Positions 1 to 12,717 of a stretch of 64,000 nucleotides of DNA are shown here, piece by piece. The translations under genes were made by a program, and so were the position numbers. The notes beneath the pieces are model-generated. The model was not told the DNA's origin. It saw only the letters and a list, made by a program, of their open reading frames with translations, and ran no database searches. This DNA is from Meloidogyne chitwoodi. Lineage: Eukaryota > Nematoda > Chromadorea > Rhabditida > Meloidogynidae. The stretch lies in contig JACZZP010000006.1 in NCBI GenBank assembly GCA_015183035.1, forward strand, positions 1,612,001-1,676,000. The letters run 5' to 3'. The stretch's first letter is position 1. Every line of letters begins with the position of its first letter.

Positions 1-2162
1 AACCTAGTAATTCCCTAATTTATCAAAACTATATTCTCAAAGTAATAAAATTTCAAAATTTATTTAAACATTTTTATTTGACAAAAGAAAATTACAGAGA
101 ATATAATAATACAATATTATCAATTACATATATACACAAAATATCACAGTTACAATCAAATAATACAAGGAGAATAAATCAGTTTAGAATAGAGAAGGAA
201 CAATAGAAGAAAGGAAGAATTACTACTACTATATACATATATCACATTTCCTTTTCCTTTTATTCATTTTTCCTCCGCCTGTGCTTTCTCTCCAGATCTT
301 TGCGCTCCTTTCGCTTCCTTTGAACAAGATCCTCGTACTCCTTGATGAATTGATCAACCCCATTCGCCTTGTCTGCTCGAGTCAGTCGGCCTTTATCCAG
401 AGCTATGTCGATGATAGCACGATGAAGAAAAACATACTGAAAAAAATAAAAATATTTAAGTTAAAAAAAGAAAAGTTTTAAAACTGACTTGCAAATCAGT
501 TTGAATGGCAAGTGCACGCTGGTCACGCAAACGCTGGAATATTGTTGACATCTGAACTTCCCGGTCATTGGCAATTAGATCCCGATAGGCCATTTCGATG
601 GCAGCATAAGTACCAGTTCTTCCTATAAAAAATAGAGAAATTAAATTTGTCAAGGAAGCCAATTAAACAACTAACCAATTCCTGCGCTACAGTGGATAAG
701 CACTGTGCATTTACGAGCCATTGCGATTTTGTGGACTGTAGTTCGAAGTTGGCGGAAGGCAACAGGTGACAATGGCACATCCCGATCCGGCCATCCAGAG
801 TAGAGAAGATGGATAACCTTAAAATTTAAATAATTTGTTTTTAATTAATTTAATTGAAATTCACCTCTACGCTTCTCCCATTTGGGAGGGATGCTTCAAG
901 CAAAGTCCTGCGCACACTGGGATTGGCCACGGTCACATGGGATGGCTCCTTGATATTCACAGTGACGTCTCCGAATTGCGATGGTTCCGATGGTAAGTAG
1001 TCAGCACACTTCTCGCGTCCCTCTTCTTGGTTCTCACAAAGCTGAACGATCACCTTTAAAAGAAAAAACATTTTTTTAAATTATTAAAACTTTTTAAACG
1101 TACTCCGCAATTTTGCTCCACAACCATCGTCCAAAAGCTGTCGATGGAACTGTCAACTGGTCCTTGTGCACAAATCATCGGGAACTCAGCGCCTTTTACA
1201 TGCGACGCGTGAACATAATCAATGCCTATAAATTAGAAATTATTATTTAAAGTTATTTAAAAAAAAATAAACTACCTTCAGGTCCGTTTTTCAAAATGAC
1301 ACGAGAATGATCGTGGAGAGTAACGTCCGGATAGCGATTCAAGTCGGCATTTGTCTCGTCATCAAAGGCCCTTTTTGTTGCACGACTTGAGTGATAGCTG
1401 GCAAGATCATGGACAAACTTCGTTCGAAGGCTCATAATACCTCCATGTCGCAAAAGAGCTGTAAAAAGCGTGATTTTAGTTGAAAAACTGTAGTAATAAG
1501 TAAATAAATTACTATAAAACCAGCGTTGTGCTGCTGTGGCACTCTGCGAAATTACTGATCCAGTGGTGACCTGATTGTGTGAAACTGTCCTTGTCGTTGC
1601 TCTGTTCTCTCTAGACGGTCCAGGGGTGACACGTTCTCTCGATTGACGATTATTACGCTTGAGGACCGAACTTTGCCGTCTGCCACCTTCTGTGTTGTAC
1701 TCCTCCCTCTTTGGCTTGCCGGTGCGGCCTCTGTCGGATCGTGGTTTCTAAAATATATAAAATTAAAAATTAAAAAACATTTTATATAAAAAAAGAAAAG
1801 AAAACTTACGTCTTTGTCCTTGTTCCCTTTGCCAGCTGTTTCGCGTTTCCTTGCCATTTTGAGTTGAAGCAGCGATGGGTTGACGAGCAATGAGTGTTAC
1901 AAACAGCAAGTTTTGAGTTGAAGTAGTTTGAATTATGCAGGAATGTTTTTGTGTTTTTATAGTGTTAGATTGGATAAATTTGGAGTTTTGAGTGTTACTA
2001 TATAAGTCGGCAGTCTTATTATAGTATAAAAGCCAGTTCATCAATCAGTTAACTCGGAAAGGGCAATGACTAAGTTTTTGTTCCCCGTCATCAGCACAAT
2101 GTCCAGTGACCGAAGTCCTTCCCTTCATTGCCTTTGTTTCTATCTACATTAAAGATAAAGTT
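1..2162. repeat. Left arm of a large inverted repeat carrying a PTP gene
   Basis: The whole stretch is the reverse complement of 18469-18907 joined to 36193-37815 and 38589-38690. Position 1 pairs with 38690, and similarity ends near 2162/18469. Differences are sparse (for example one base in exon 2 and one in intron 3), so the duplication or its homogenisation is recent. The left limit may lie outside the window. The arm holds a complete PTP gene plus about 300 bp of 5' flank. Because it lacks the Polinton and the MITE of the other arm, it serves as an empty site for both. Confidence 0.93.
260..1857 (-). CDS. Protein tyrosine phosphatase, non-receptor type, intact copy
   Basis: Eight exons read on the minus strand: 1857-1810, 1747-1513, 1458-1276, 1225-1104, 1053-865, 817-676, 622-489, 436-260. 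All have GT-AG borders. After a basic N-terminus (MARKRETAGKGNKDKD) comes a classical PTP domain: NRYPDVTLHDHSRVIL, the substrate-loop region ending ICAQGP, the WPD loop (GWPDRDVP) and the P-loop HCSAGIGRTG with its Cys and Arg, split by intron 6. The last exon is a Lys/Arg-rich helix. Expected activity is dephosphorylation of phosphotyrosine in the cytoplasm; nematodes have many such PTPs, often germline-expressed (family knowledge). Exons are near 50% GC by eye while introns and neighbours are very AT-rich, which is odd here. The upstream flank has a TATAAAAA-like box. No transmembrane segment is visible. Confidence 0.9.
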
Positions 2163-5100
2163 TTGTCGCTTTCCAATGAGTATATTCTCTGATCTAACAT
2201 ATTATGAAATAAAAATTATATATTTCTTCATATTCAAATAAATGATTTTCCCTTTATTGCTCACATAATTGATTCTATTATATTTTATTTGTTTCACATT
2301 TGTTTAATTTGAAGTAATTTGGAAAAATTAAATTTTTAAGGTCAATTATTCTACAAGAATTAAAAAATTATTAAAAATTACAAAAGTTCAACTTTTTAAC
2401 TTAAAATTTTGATTATTTAATTCTCAAATATTTATAAAATTCTTAAATTATTAAAATATTTAAATATTATAAATAATCTAGTTTAAAATTTTTATTTTTA
2501 TAAATTTTTATTTATTTTTTTAAATAATATTTTGGTAAAACTTCCTTTTATAAATTTGTTGTGTCTATGACAATTTGACTAAAATTTCAACAAAAAACTA
2601 TTTGAAAGCCCAGCGTGAGAATATATAATTCTAAGAAAAACGGCCATTTAAATAAATAATTAAAAAAAAATATTTTTATATTTATGACCTATTTAACTAA
2701 AATTAATTTTTATGTCTATTTAATAAAGATCATAAATAAATAACAGAAATAATTCTTTGTATATTTAATAATTCTTTAAAATTTATTAAATAGTAGGAAG
2801 GTTCCATGTTTTTTATAACTTTTTTTACTGAAAAAATCTCAGATAATAAAAACATTTTAATAAAAATAAGATTAATATTATTTATTATTTTTAATGCATT
2901 ATTTTAAAAACTACCAATTAATTTTAATAAAATAATTAAAGATAGGTAATTTAGTGAAATTCAATGACGAACATTTTTAGGAAAAGGCGTGGGCAAAATA
3001 TAAAAAATTTTGAGAAGAAGATTAAAAAAATAATGCTGAATTAAAAACATTTCCTTATTTAATTGTATGTATATTATAAATATATTTTCTCTTTTTTTCT
3101 AAAATTAGAAATATATAGGAATATTAGAAGAAAAAAGCTTTTTTTCTTATTACTTAAAACTTCTCACTTCATTTCTGCGCGTGTATTTGGCATAAATTTT
3201 TTTAGAAGAAATATATAGGAGGAGGTCCTTTTAGAGAATGTAGATGACTTGTCTCTTCCAGGAAATTCAAGTTTTTTTTTAAAGATTTTATTCTATTAAG
3301 TGCTACTAATTTAATACTTTTTTCTAAAATATAAGCTAATTTTTATTACTTTATAAAAATAACTTTATTTGTTAAAATATTTTAAAATATATATATTTAA
3401 ATGGGCAGGCCGAAACCAAAGCTTCTGGACTCAAACTTTTGGTCCAAAACTTGGATATAGATTTAGTACCATGCTACAAAGTTGGTAAATAAATTATTGT
3501 ACCAATTGGTCATTAAACTTATTTCTTTGTAAGCTTTTGTGGGCGTCCGCAAAGTTTGGTCCGCAAGTTTCGCATCACCGTTAAATGTACTTATCTTTTT
3601 TTGAATAAAATTTTAAAATAAAACAATTCAAAATTAAAATCAGATTTTCTTTAGTAAATAATATATTCCCATTAAATCATTATATTTATCTCGTTTTTTT
3701 TCTTTCATTTTTTTATTAATTAAATAAAACCTTAGCAACTCTTCAAACTTTAAATAAATGAGACAGAGGTAAATTTCTTCTCTTTAAAGATCAAAATTAA
3801 AAAAAGGAAAAGTATATTTTTAAAATATAAAAGTAAATACCCTCTAATCTAAATATTTATTTTTATTATATTATTTTTATTTTCTTTTCTCCCACCCACT
3901 CATTTATATATTCAATTCTCTACTTTTATTCCATCAAATCCTCAACAAGTGCCAGAATATTCAAAGGGTGTTTACACAAAAATTCAAAAACATTTTAGTT
4001 GCCGTTAACTATTTCTTAGACGGAAAGGAGGTGCTTTTAAATAAAATAAAAAAAGTGGCATTGGACGAGAGTCCCACCATAGAAAAGTGCCTTAGGTATT
4101 GGCACTTCTTTTTAGTGTTTTTTTATTTTTATTTTTTTTCGGCAACTTAAACTTCGAAAGACTTAAAGAAATATTTTTCTTATAAAATTTTTGTTAATTT
4201 TTTTGGTATTAAATTTTTTAAAAGGAGGTGATTTTTGAGAGGAGACAACAAAGAGAATAAAAATTATTTAAAATTGTTTATTTGGTTATATTTTTAATTT
4301 AATAATTTTCCTCAAAATTTAATTTGTTAAAAAAAGACAATTTTAAAATTTAAATTAAAATACTAGACATTATTTTAAAAAAATATTTAATTTATTTAAA
4401 TTGTTAAGTCTAGTAATTTTCTTTAAAATTCTAAATTTAGCTTTAAAATAATATAAACTTTTTCTTTTTATCATATCCTCTCTTCTTTTAATTTTACTAA
4501 TTTAATTTAAAAAAATAATAAAAAAAATATATTTAAAATAAAGAATACTTTTTTTTTTATTTTTAAATTAGAAAATAAATTACTACTTAACTTTAATAAA
4601 AATTACCTAATTTTTTTTTTAATTTTTTGCTTAAGATTAAAGATTATATAATTTAAACAAATATTTAATTTTTATTAAATAAAAATTTTTTTTTAAATTT
4701 TAAACATTTTATTTATTTAAATATTTATTTATTTATTTTTAAATAAAAATAAATAAATATTTTTTGTATTTATTTATTAAAAATAAAATTTATTTAAAAA
4801 ATTAAAATTTTGCAACAGAAATAGAGTTTCTATTTTTATTATTTTTAATTTAATTATTTCGTGAATAAGAATATAAATAAATATTGAAAATATTTATTTT
4901 ATTATTAAATCTTTTAATATTTATTTTTGTAAAGATTTTTTATTTATTTTAATATTTTAACTAATTTTTTTTAATTTTATTTTTTTTTTCAAATTTAGTT
5001 TTACTTATAGGTATTTCTTTTAAATAAAATTATTTAAGGAATATGAGAGAAAATAATAATAAATATTTTAATATAAATACAATTATAAATAATTTAATTA

Positions 5101-8100
5101 TTTTATTTATTCTTTAATTTTTAAAATTAAAATAGCTAAAATATAAAATTTAAATTATAAATATTTTTTTTATTAAAATTAAATTTTAAAAGTTTAATGT
5201 TGTCATTTTCAATTATTATTTTTAATTTGAATTCTATTCTTTTGTATTTTTAAATAACATTAAATAAAAATAAAAAATAAAAGTTTCTACACTTCTTTTA
5301 ATTTTTAAAAAGCCAATTAATGCTTTTTTTATTTTAAAAGGCAAAAAAACAGTCTTTTTTCTTTTTTTATTTAAATTATTATTTTTTTGCTTTTCAATTG
5401 CCTCAAGCCTTATTTTCACACTTGATTTGATCCTCATCTTTAAATAAAAAAATTATTTTTTATAAAAATTATTTTAAAAAATAAGATGGCATATAAGAGA
5501 CTATTTTACATAAATTCCCACATCCGCTCATGTGTAACAGGGAAATAAAAAAAATTTCTTCTGACGATTTTGATGATTTTTTTAACTTTTTCTTTATTTA
5601 ATTTTTTCCTTTACATATTTATATTTTATTATAAAACCAAAAAAATAGTCAAAAAAGAATCATTGTTATACCCTCAATTTCCTTTAAAATGACAAAACGT
5701 TAAAATTTTTATTTTTTTTAATTCTTCCTTTTTTACATTTGTTACCATTTTACTTAAATAATATATTTTTAAAAATACTTAAAATAAATCACTTCAACAA
5801 GTAAAAAATGCCAACAAGCAAATGCCGTAGTAAAATAAAATAAAATAAAAATAATGTAAACCCTCAAAGACTTTATATTTATTATTTACCTAATATTTTA
5901 TTTTTGACTGTTAATTTTTAAAATAATTTTTATTGTTATTTAATTTATTTTTTTTTAACATTATTATTAGGGGAAACTTTAATTTATTTTCACTTAAAAA
6001 TTAAGAAAATATTAAAAAAAATTATTTTTTAGGTTTGGCTTTGGTTTTATTGGAAAGATATGGGTAAAGTTTAAAAAAGTTGAGTGAGTGAGTGAGAGAT
6101 TTAATAAATTTAGTTATTAAATCTTATCGAAATTGAACATTTTATTGTGATAAATAAGGGAAATACTTACTTTTCAATAATATTTTAACAAAATATATTT
6201 TACTAAAAATACATTAATTCTGAAATTAATTTTTTAATATTAATATTTTTCAATTCTTTATTTGTTTTTCTCATTATCCAAATTAATTTTGTTTATCTTT
6301 ATCTTAGGATTATTTTATCAAAATGTTTGTGTCCTATGAGAAAAATATTATTTTAATTTTACAAGTAAAAAATCATTCCTTTGATTTTTTCTCATGGAAA
6401 AATAGGAGAAGTACATAAATTAACAAATATTAAAGCCTTTTTTGTTTTTTAATATTTACTTTTTTATTTTAAAAATCAAAATATAATATAAATAATTATA
6501 AATATAAGGTCTTTGTTCAAAAAATATATTTATTATGTACCTTATATTTTTAAATATATTTTTTATTTATGTCTAAATATTTCTTTTGTTTTTTAAATAA
6601 ATTTATTTAAATGGTTAGTTAATGAAGGGAGGAAATTGAAGTAAAAAAAGGAAGAAAAATATAAAATAATAAAAATATATTTATTTAAATAAAAACATAA
6701 TAAATAAATAAATAAATAAATAGATGGGATTATATTAGAAGAATATATAATTCTTCACTTTATTATTTTTTTGAAATTTTCAATCCATTTATTTTTTAAA
6801 TTTTTAATTGATATTTTGTATAATTTAATATATCATCTTATTAAATAATTATTAAATAAAAATAAATTAAAAATAATTAAAAAGAATCTGTTAATATTAT
6901 TATTATTTAAAAATAAATGTTTTAAATATTTAATTCTTTTATTATTTAATTTTTAAAAAAACCAAACAAACAAATATTTAAATATAAAAAAATATAAATA
7001 TTTTTTTCCTTGTTTTTTTCCTTAGAATTAAAATCTTTGTTTGTGTGCATTTTAAATAAATAAAATTAATTAATTGTTTGTTCGGTTAACTTGCATAAAT
7101 TATTTTTTATTTTTTTAAAAAGAAAAAAATATAAAAAACTAAATAAATAAATATAACTAAATACTTCTCTTCTTTTAATACCTCTAATTTATCAATCTCA
7201 TTATTTATATTTTTCTTTTTTTTAAATCTAACAAAAAATATTCTTACCAAACTATGTACTATTATTATATATTTTTATATTTAATTTCTCGTGTTCTTTT
7301 GGAAAATTTTAAATAAATATTTAAATTATTTTAAATATTTAAATAATTATCTAACTATTATATAATTATCTTTTTTTATTTATTTTATCTAAATAAATAA
7401 TTTAAATTTAATTATTTTAATTTAAGCAACAATATAAATTTTTTTTTAATTATTTTTATATAAAAATAAAAATTAATCCTTTTACTTTTTTTTCTTTTAT
7501 ATTTTTTATGATGTACTTAAAAATAATTACGTATTTATTAAGAACAATGATTTCTTAAACTATAACAATTAAAAACATTAAAAAACATTTAAATTTAAAT
7601 AAAAATGTCAATTTTTTTAAATAATTTTAAATTAACTAATTTTTTAAATTATTTTTCGCTTTTTTCTTTATTATTTTTTATTTCCCAATGTTTTCCGAGG
7701 ATTTGAAAAAATATTAATTTTTAGATTAAATTTAAATTTTATTAAAATAAAAAAGTTTTTATTATTATTATTAAAAAAATAAAATAAACAAAAAAACACG
7801 AGACATATATTTCTAAAGGGGTAAAAAAGTAATGACAGGAAAAACGTTTTTATCTCTTTTATCCTTTTAATTAATTTTCCTTTTTTTACCTTTTTATTGT
7901 TTTTACAATTCCCCTTTATTATTTATTTCCAAATATTTTTTTAAAAATTAAATTTAATTTTCATATATTTCTCTTTAATTTATTAAAATATTTTTATTTA
8001 ATTTTTAAAAATTAAAAAAATTTCTGAAACATTTAAACTTAAATATTTGTATTAATATCTTATTACACTTTTGTCTTTTTTAAAATAACAAAAGAAAAAA

Positions 8101-9037
8101 ATGTGTGGCTAAATCTTTTATTTTTTATTATTATTTAAAATGAGTTCATTTTGAGTTAAAAATTATTGAAAAAATAAATAAATGAGAGACAGGAATTTTT
8201 ATTTTTCATTGATTTTTAACTTTAAAAAAATAAAATTATTATTAAAAAAATTAAAAAATTAATTTTTAATTATTATTTTACAATAAAATTTGTTTCAAAA
8301 ATTTATTTTCTTTATAACCCCTAATATTAAGATATTTAAAATAATATGTTAAAATTTTATTATTTTTGTCTTTTTAATTATATTTTTTTACTTATTTTAA
8401 CAAATATATTTAAATTAAAGCAAAAATTAATTTAATTTTTTATTTTTAAAAATAATTAAAATAGAAGAGACTATTAATTAATAAATACATAAATATATAA
8501 ATAAATAAGTAAAGTAATAATTTTAAATTAAAAGAATATATATAATTTAATATTTTTATTTTACTTAATTTTTTTAATAAAATCAATATTTTTATATTTT
8601 TTAGAAAAATTTTAAAAATAATTTTGGGCCTTTTAATGCCCTTAAATATAATTAAAAATTAACTCAATTTAATTAATTAATTAATTAAAAACGGGTCTTC
8701 GAGGAAATTCTCCTAATTGGGGGCTTTTACAGCCTTCAATAATAATGAATATATTAACAAATAATTATTCAATTAATTCATCAATAAATGATTTTATTAG
8801 CCTTAAATCAGAAATAACAACAAAAATAGAATGGAGACATCCTTTTTTGGCTTTTATTTTAATTGTATAATAATTTATTTATTTTTAATTAATTTTTTAA
8901 AAGAAATATTTAATTATATAATTTAATTTTAAAGATTAAAGAAAAACATTTTTAGACTTTAAAAGTTTTCAAAAAATTAAACTTTTAAATTTAAATTAAA
9001 AAAATAAAATTTAAATTTAAATTTAAAGTTATTTTGT
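2163..9037. other. AT-rich intergenic region, no gene seen
   Basis: About 6.9 kb of mostly A/T homopolymer-like sequence with no convincing coding exon. Upstream exons of the GPCR that starts at 9038 may hide here, because that gene lacks its N-terminal segment. One GC-richer patch at about 3400-3590 stands out (see findings). A conceptual 60-codon frame at 3968-4150 has no recognisable features. Confidence 0.6.
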
Positions 9038-12000
9038 ATGGCTACAGTGTTTGGTAATTCTTTGGTTGTACTTGCTGTTTTTACAAAAAGATATTTGCGT
9101 AATCCAACAGGTAAAATAAAATAAATTAATATTTAAAATATTATTATTATTTAGGTTATTTAATTGTTTCATTAGCAGTTGCTGATTTAATTGTTGGTAA
9201 GTATTATTTTTATTATTTCTTTATTTTATTAAAAATATATTAATTATTTTTTTAAATTTAATTAAAAAATTAAAAAAACATTAAAAATCTTTTTTCACAG
9301 GACTTGTTGTAATGCCATTAAATTCTTTATTTGAAATGTCAAGGAATGTTTGGATGCTTGGTAAGAAAGGAAAACAAATTAATTAATTTTTTTAAAAGAA
9401 AATAATTAACTGAAAATTGTTTTTTTATTAATTAATTTATTTCTTTTTTAATTAATTAGGGTAGGTCTCCGCGCCCCCACGATCCCAACATTTTTGGAGG
9501 TTTTCCCTAACCTGTTTCCAGTCATTTTCTCCCCCAATATGTCGAGGGATACACTAAAATAAATTATTAATGACATTTTTATAATTAAAAATAAATATTA
9601 TAATAATTTATTAAAATTAAAAAAGGATTAACAACTTGTGATATTTGGCATGCATTAGATATTTTAGCTTCAACAAGTTCAATATGGAATTTATGTGTAA
9701 TAAGTTTAGATCGTTATATGTCTGGAATTGACCCTATTGGTTAATTAATTCATTTAATTTTTAACTAATTTTAATTTTAAAAAAGGTTATAGAGATAGAG
9801 TCTCCAAACGTAGAATTGTTTATTGTATTTTATTTGTTTGGATGGTTTCTGCATGTAAAAAATAAAATTAAAAAAAAATAAATTTTTAAAATTAAAGGTA
9901 TTTCATTTCCAGCAATTTATTGGTGGCGTACTTCATCTCCACATCTTTACACTGACCAAGTATTTTAATTATTTTTAAATAAATTAATTTAAAAAAACAG
10001 AAAAAGTGCCTTTTTACTGATGATGCCTATTATGTAATATTTTCTTCATTAATTTCATTTTACATTCCTCTTGTATTAATTCTTTTTGCTTATGGACGTG
10101 TTTATTGTATTGCTACAACACATTCTAAATATATGAAAAGTGGCGAAAAAAGAGTAAAAATATTAAATTATTTGTCAATTTTTTATTTATTATACTCTCG
10201 GCATTTTAAGATTGGGACTAATCAATTTTAATTATTTTTTCCAATCCTAAACTTAATTTTTTATTAAATAAATTTAAGGGTAATTAATTAATTAAATAAT
10301 ATTTTTAGATATTGCTAAAACGTAAAAAAACTCGAAATAGTGGAAAGTCAGTAAAATCAAGTCCAGATTGTGAAGGAGAGTCACCTAATAATAATTCAAC
10401 ATGTTCTGATACTATGAGAATTCATTTTGGCCAAAAAAGAAATAATAATAATACAACAAATAATAAACAACTTCCTCCTTTAGTTGCTGTTTCTGATGAT
10501 TTGGGGGATTATTATGGAGATAATAATAATAATAGTGAAACTACAGAAATACGTTGTAAATTATTATTAAATGGAATTAATTCATTAAAAGCAACACAAT
10601 ATATTAATGGACATAGAAAATATTCTAGTAATTCTTTAATGTTAAATAATTATACAACAATACAAAATAGGTAAATAAATAAATATTTTAATTATTATTA
10701 TTAATTATTTTATATATACACAGAAATTTTTTTTAACTTTATAACTCAAAAAATAGGGAAGATAATAGGAAATAATTTTATTTAGAATAAAATATAGGTG
10801 CATAATATTATATAAATTATAAAATAAATCTTTTTCTTCATTTAAAATCCTCCAAAAATAAAATAAAAAATAAATTTAAATAGAGGATCAACAACAATAA
10901 CAATGAAAAATTCTAGAACAGCTTCTTTTTCAATTATTGGAGATAATAATAATAAATTAAAATCAGAATCTGTTGCCACTTCTATTTTAAATAATAATAA
11001 TAATAAAAGGACTCTTACAAAGCAACAATTAAATAATTATTCAATGTCTGTTTCTTCTCCTAAATCTTCAATTGGTTCTTGGTTTAATTGTAGTGGAGAA
11101 GTAAATAAATTAATAAATAAATATTTTATTTATTTTTAAATTATTATAGAGTCCAGATCATCGACAACATTTACTTGAATTATGTCATAATGGAGTAATT
11201 ATTTTTATTTAATTTTTAAATTTATTTAAATTAATTTAAAATTAAAGGATATTGATCGTCAATTAAATACTCCATTAATTAAAAAATCAACAATTGTTAG
11301 TCCTAATATAATATCAAATATTCAAAATCAAAGAAAAAGAACTGGAATGAGAGAAAAAAGTAGACAAATGATAAAACAATTAAATGAACAAAGAGCAGCT
11401 AGAACATTAAGTATTGTTGTTGGTGTTTTTATTTTATGTTGGACACCTTTCTTTTTATTTTCTCCAATTATTGCCTTATGTGGAGAGAAAAGGGTAAATT
11501 TAAAAAAGAAAATTATTTTTTTTTAAATTATTTGTTTAATATTTAAGTTTTATAGAATTATTGCTTAATATATTTTATTTAAAATTATAATAAAAGTTAG
11601 TACTTGTGGGAGTTTAACGGTGAAGTAAACTCTTTTTTGTATTTTTGGAGGCCATTCAGTTGACTGGCTATTAAAGCTTTTTTTTAATGAGAGAAAATTA
11701 TTATTAAATATAATTATTCTGATTTAGTGCTTCGAAAATCGTGCTGCCATTTTTTCAATTATTACTTGGGCTGGACATTTAAATTCAATGTTAAATCCTT
11801 TAATTTATTCAAGATTTTCACGTGATTTTCGTAAAGCATTTAAACAACTTTTAACTTGTGAAAGAGAAAGACCAACAAAAAAGGCTATAAAGTTTGTATT
11901 TATTTATTTAATTAATTAATTAATTAATTATTTTAAAAGAAGTCCATTAAATATTGTACTTGCCCAATTAAATAGTATGACAATGATTGCACCACCACCA

Positions 12001-12114
12001 CCACCACTACCTCAACAACAATCAAATAATGATAAATCTCAAAATTTGAATGATCAAAAACAGACAAATTTAAATAATTCTTCTTTATCATCTAATGATA
12101 ATAATTTAAATTAA
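9038..12114 (+). CDS. Class A GPCR, biogenic-amine receptor type (N-terminus not found)
   Basis: Multi-exon gene with short introns. Seen exons include 9038-9110 (TM1, [10 protein letters not shown]), about 9155-9196 (TM2, [13 protein letters not shown]), 9301-9360, about 9627-9740 (TM3 with an Asp in [14 protein letters not shown] and the DRY motif in SLDRYMSG), exons for TM4 and TM5 (9787-10150), a long Asn-rich third intracellular loop (10312-11150), TM6 ([12 protein letters not shown]) near 11430, and TM7 with [16 protein letters not shown] near 11800. It ends in a short tail with a poly-Pro run and stops at 12112-12114. The Asp in TM3 and the CWTPFF and NPLIY signatures are those of aminergic (dopamine/octopamine/tyramine-like) receptors of the plasma membrane. 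I cannot assign the ligand. The first Met lies inside TM1, so at least one upstream exon is missing. A GC-rich patch sits in the intron at about 9459-9545. Confidence 0.85.
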
Positions 12115-12717
12115 AAATTAAATTAAATATTTTAATTGTTTTTTAATTATTTAAAATTTATTTAAAAAATAATAAAATTGAGTATATTTATAAATATTTT
12201 AAATTTTATTTTTATTTAAATTTTTAATTAAACAAAATAAATATAGAAAATTAAAATAATAAATATATTTACAATTTAAATATTTAAGACAATAATTTAA
12301 AAATAAATTAATAAATTTTTTATATAATTTTATAAATTGGAATTTCTAAAAATATTATTTTTTAAATAATTCCGGTTTATTAATTTTAAGTCGTCTATTT
12401 ATATTCATTTTTTAAAAAATTTAAGGAATTTTATTTATTTATTATTTTAATAATATAAAATTGTTTTACATAGAACTATATGGAATTTAAAAAAATAAAA
12501 TTTAATTTTATTCTCTAAATTTTAATTACAAAAATTAAATTTTAACAATATTTTTTAAAATTATTAATATCTAATAATTCAATAAAAATATTATTATTAT
12601 TATTTAAAGAAATATTTATTTTATTGTTATTTTCATTCCAATTTAATATTTTTTTATTTAATCCAAAAAACCAAATATAACTAAAATATTTAATTTAATT
12701 AATTAAATATTAAATAA
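12115..12717. other. Convergent intergenic spacer, nothing seen
   Basis: About 600 bp of AT-rich sequence between the 3' ends of the GPCR (plus) and the Kunitz gene (minus). It presumably contains both 3' UTRs. No ORF or repeat is supported. Confidence 0.6.

Noticed and set aside
2000..2007. TATATAAG near the PTP upstream flank
   Set aside because: It points away from the PTP gene and has no ORF at the right distance; such motifs also occur by chance in AT-rich DNA.
1763..2044. 93-codon frame upstream of PTP (also at 18586-18867)
   Set aside because: It overlaps the PTP 5' UTR, exon 1 and intron 1 in another frame; the PTP exon structure explains the region.
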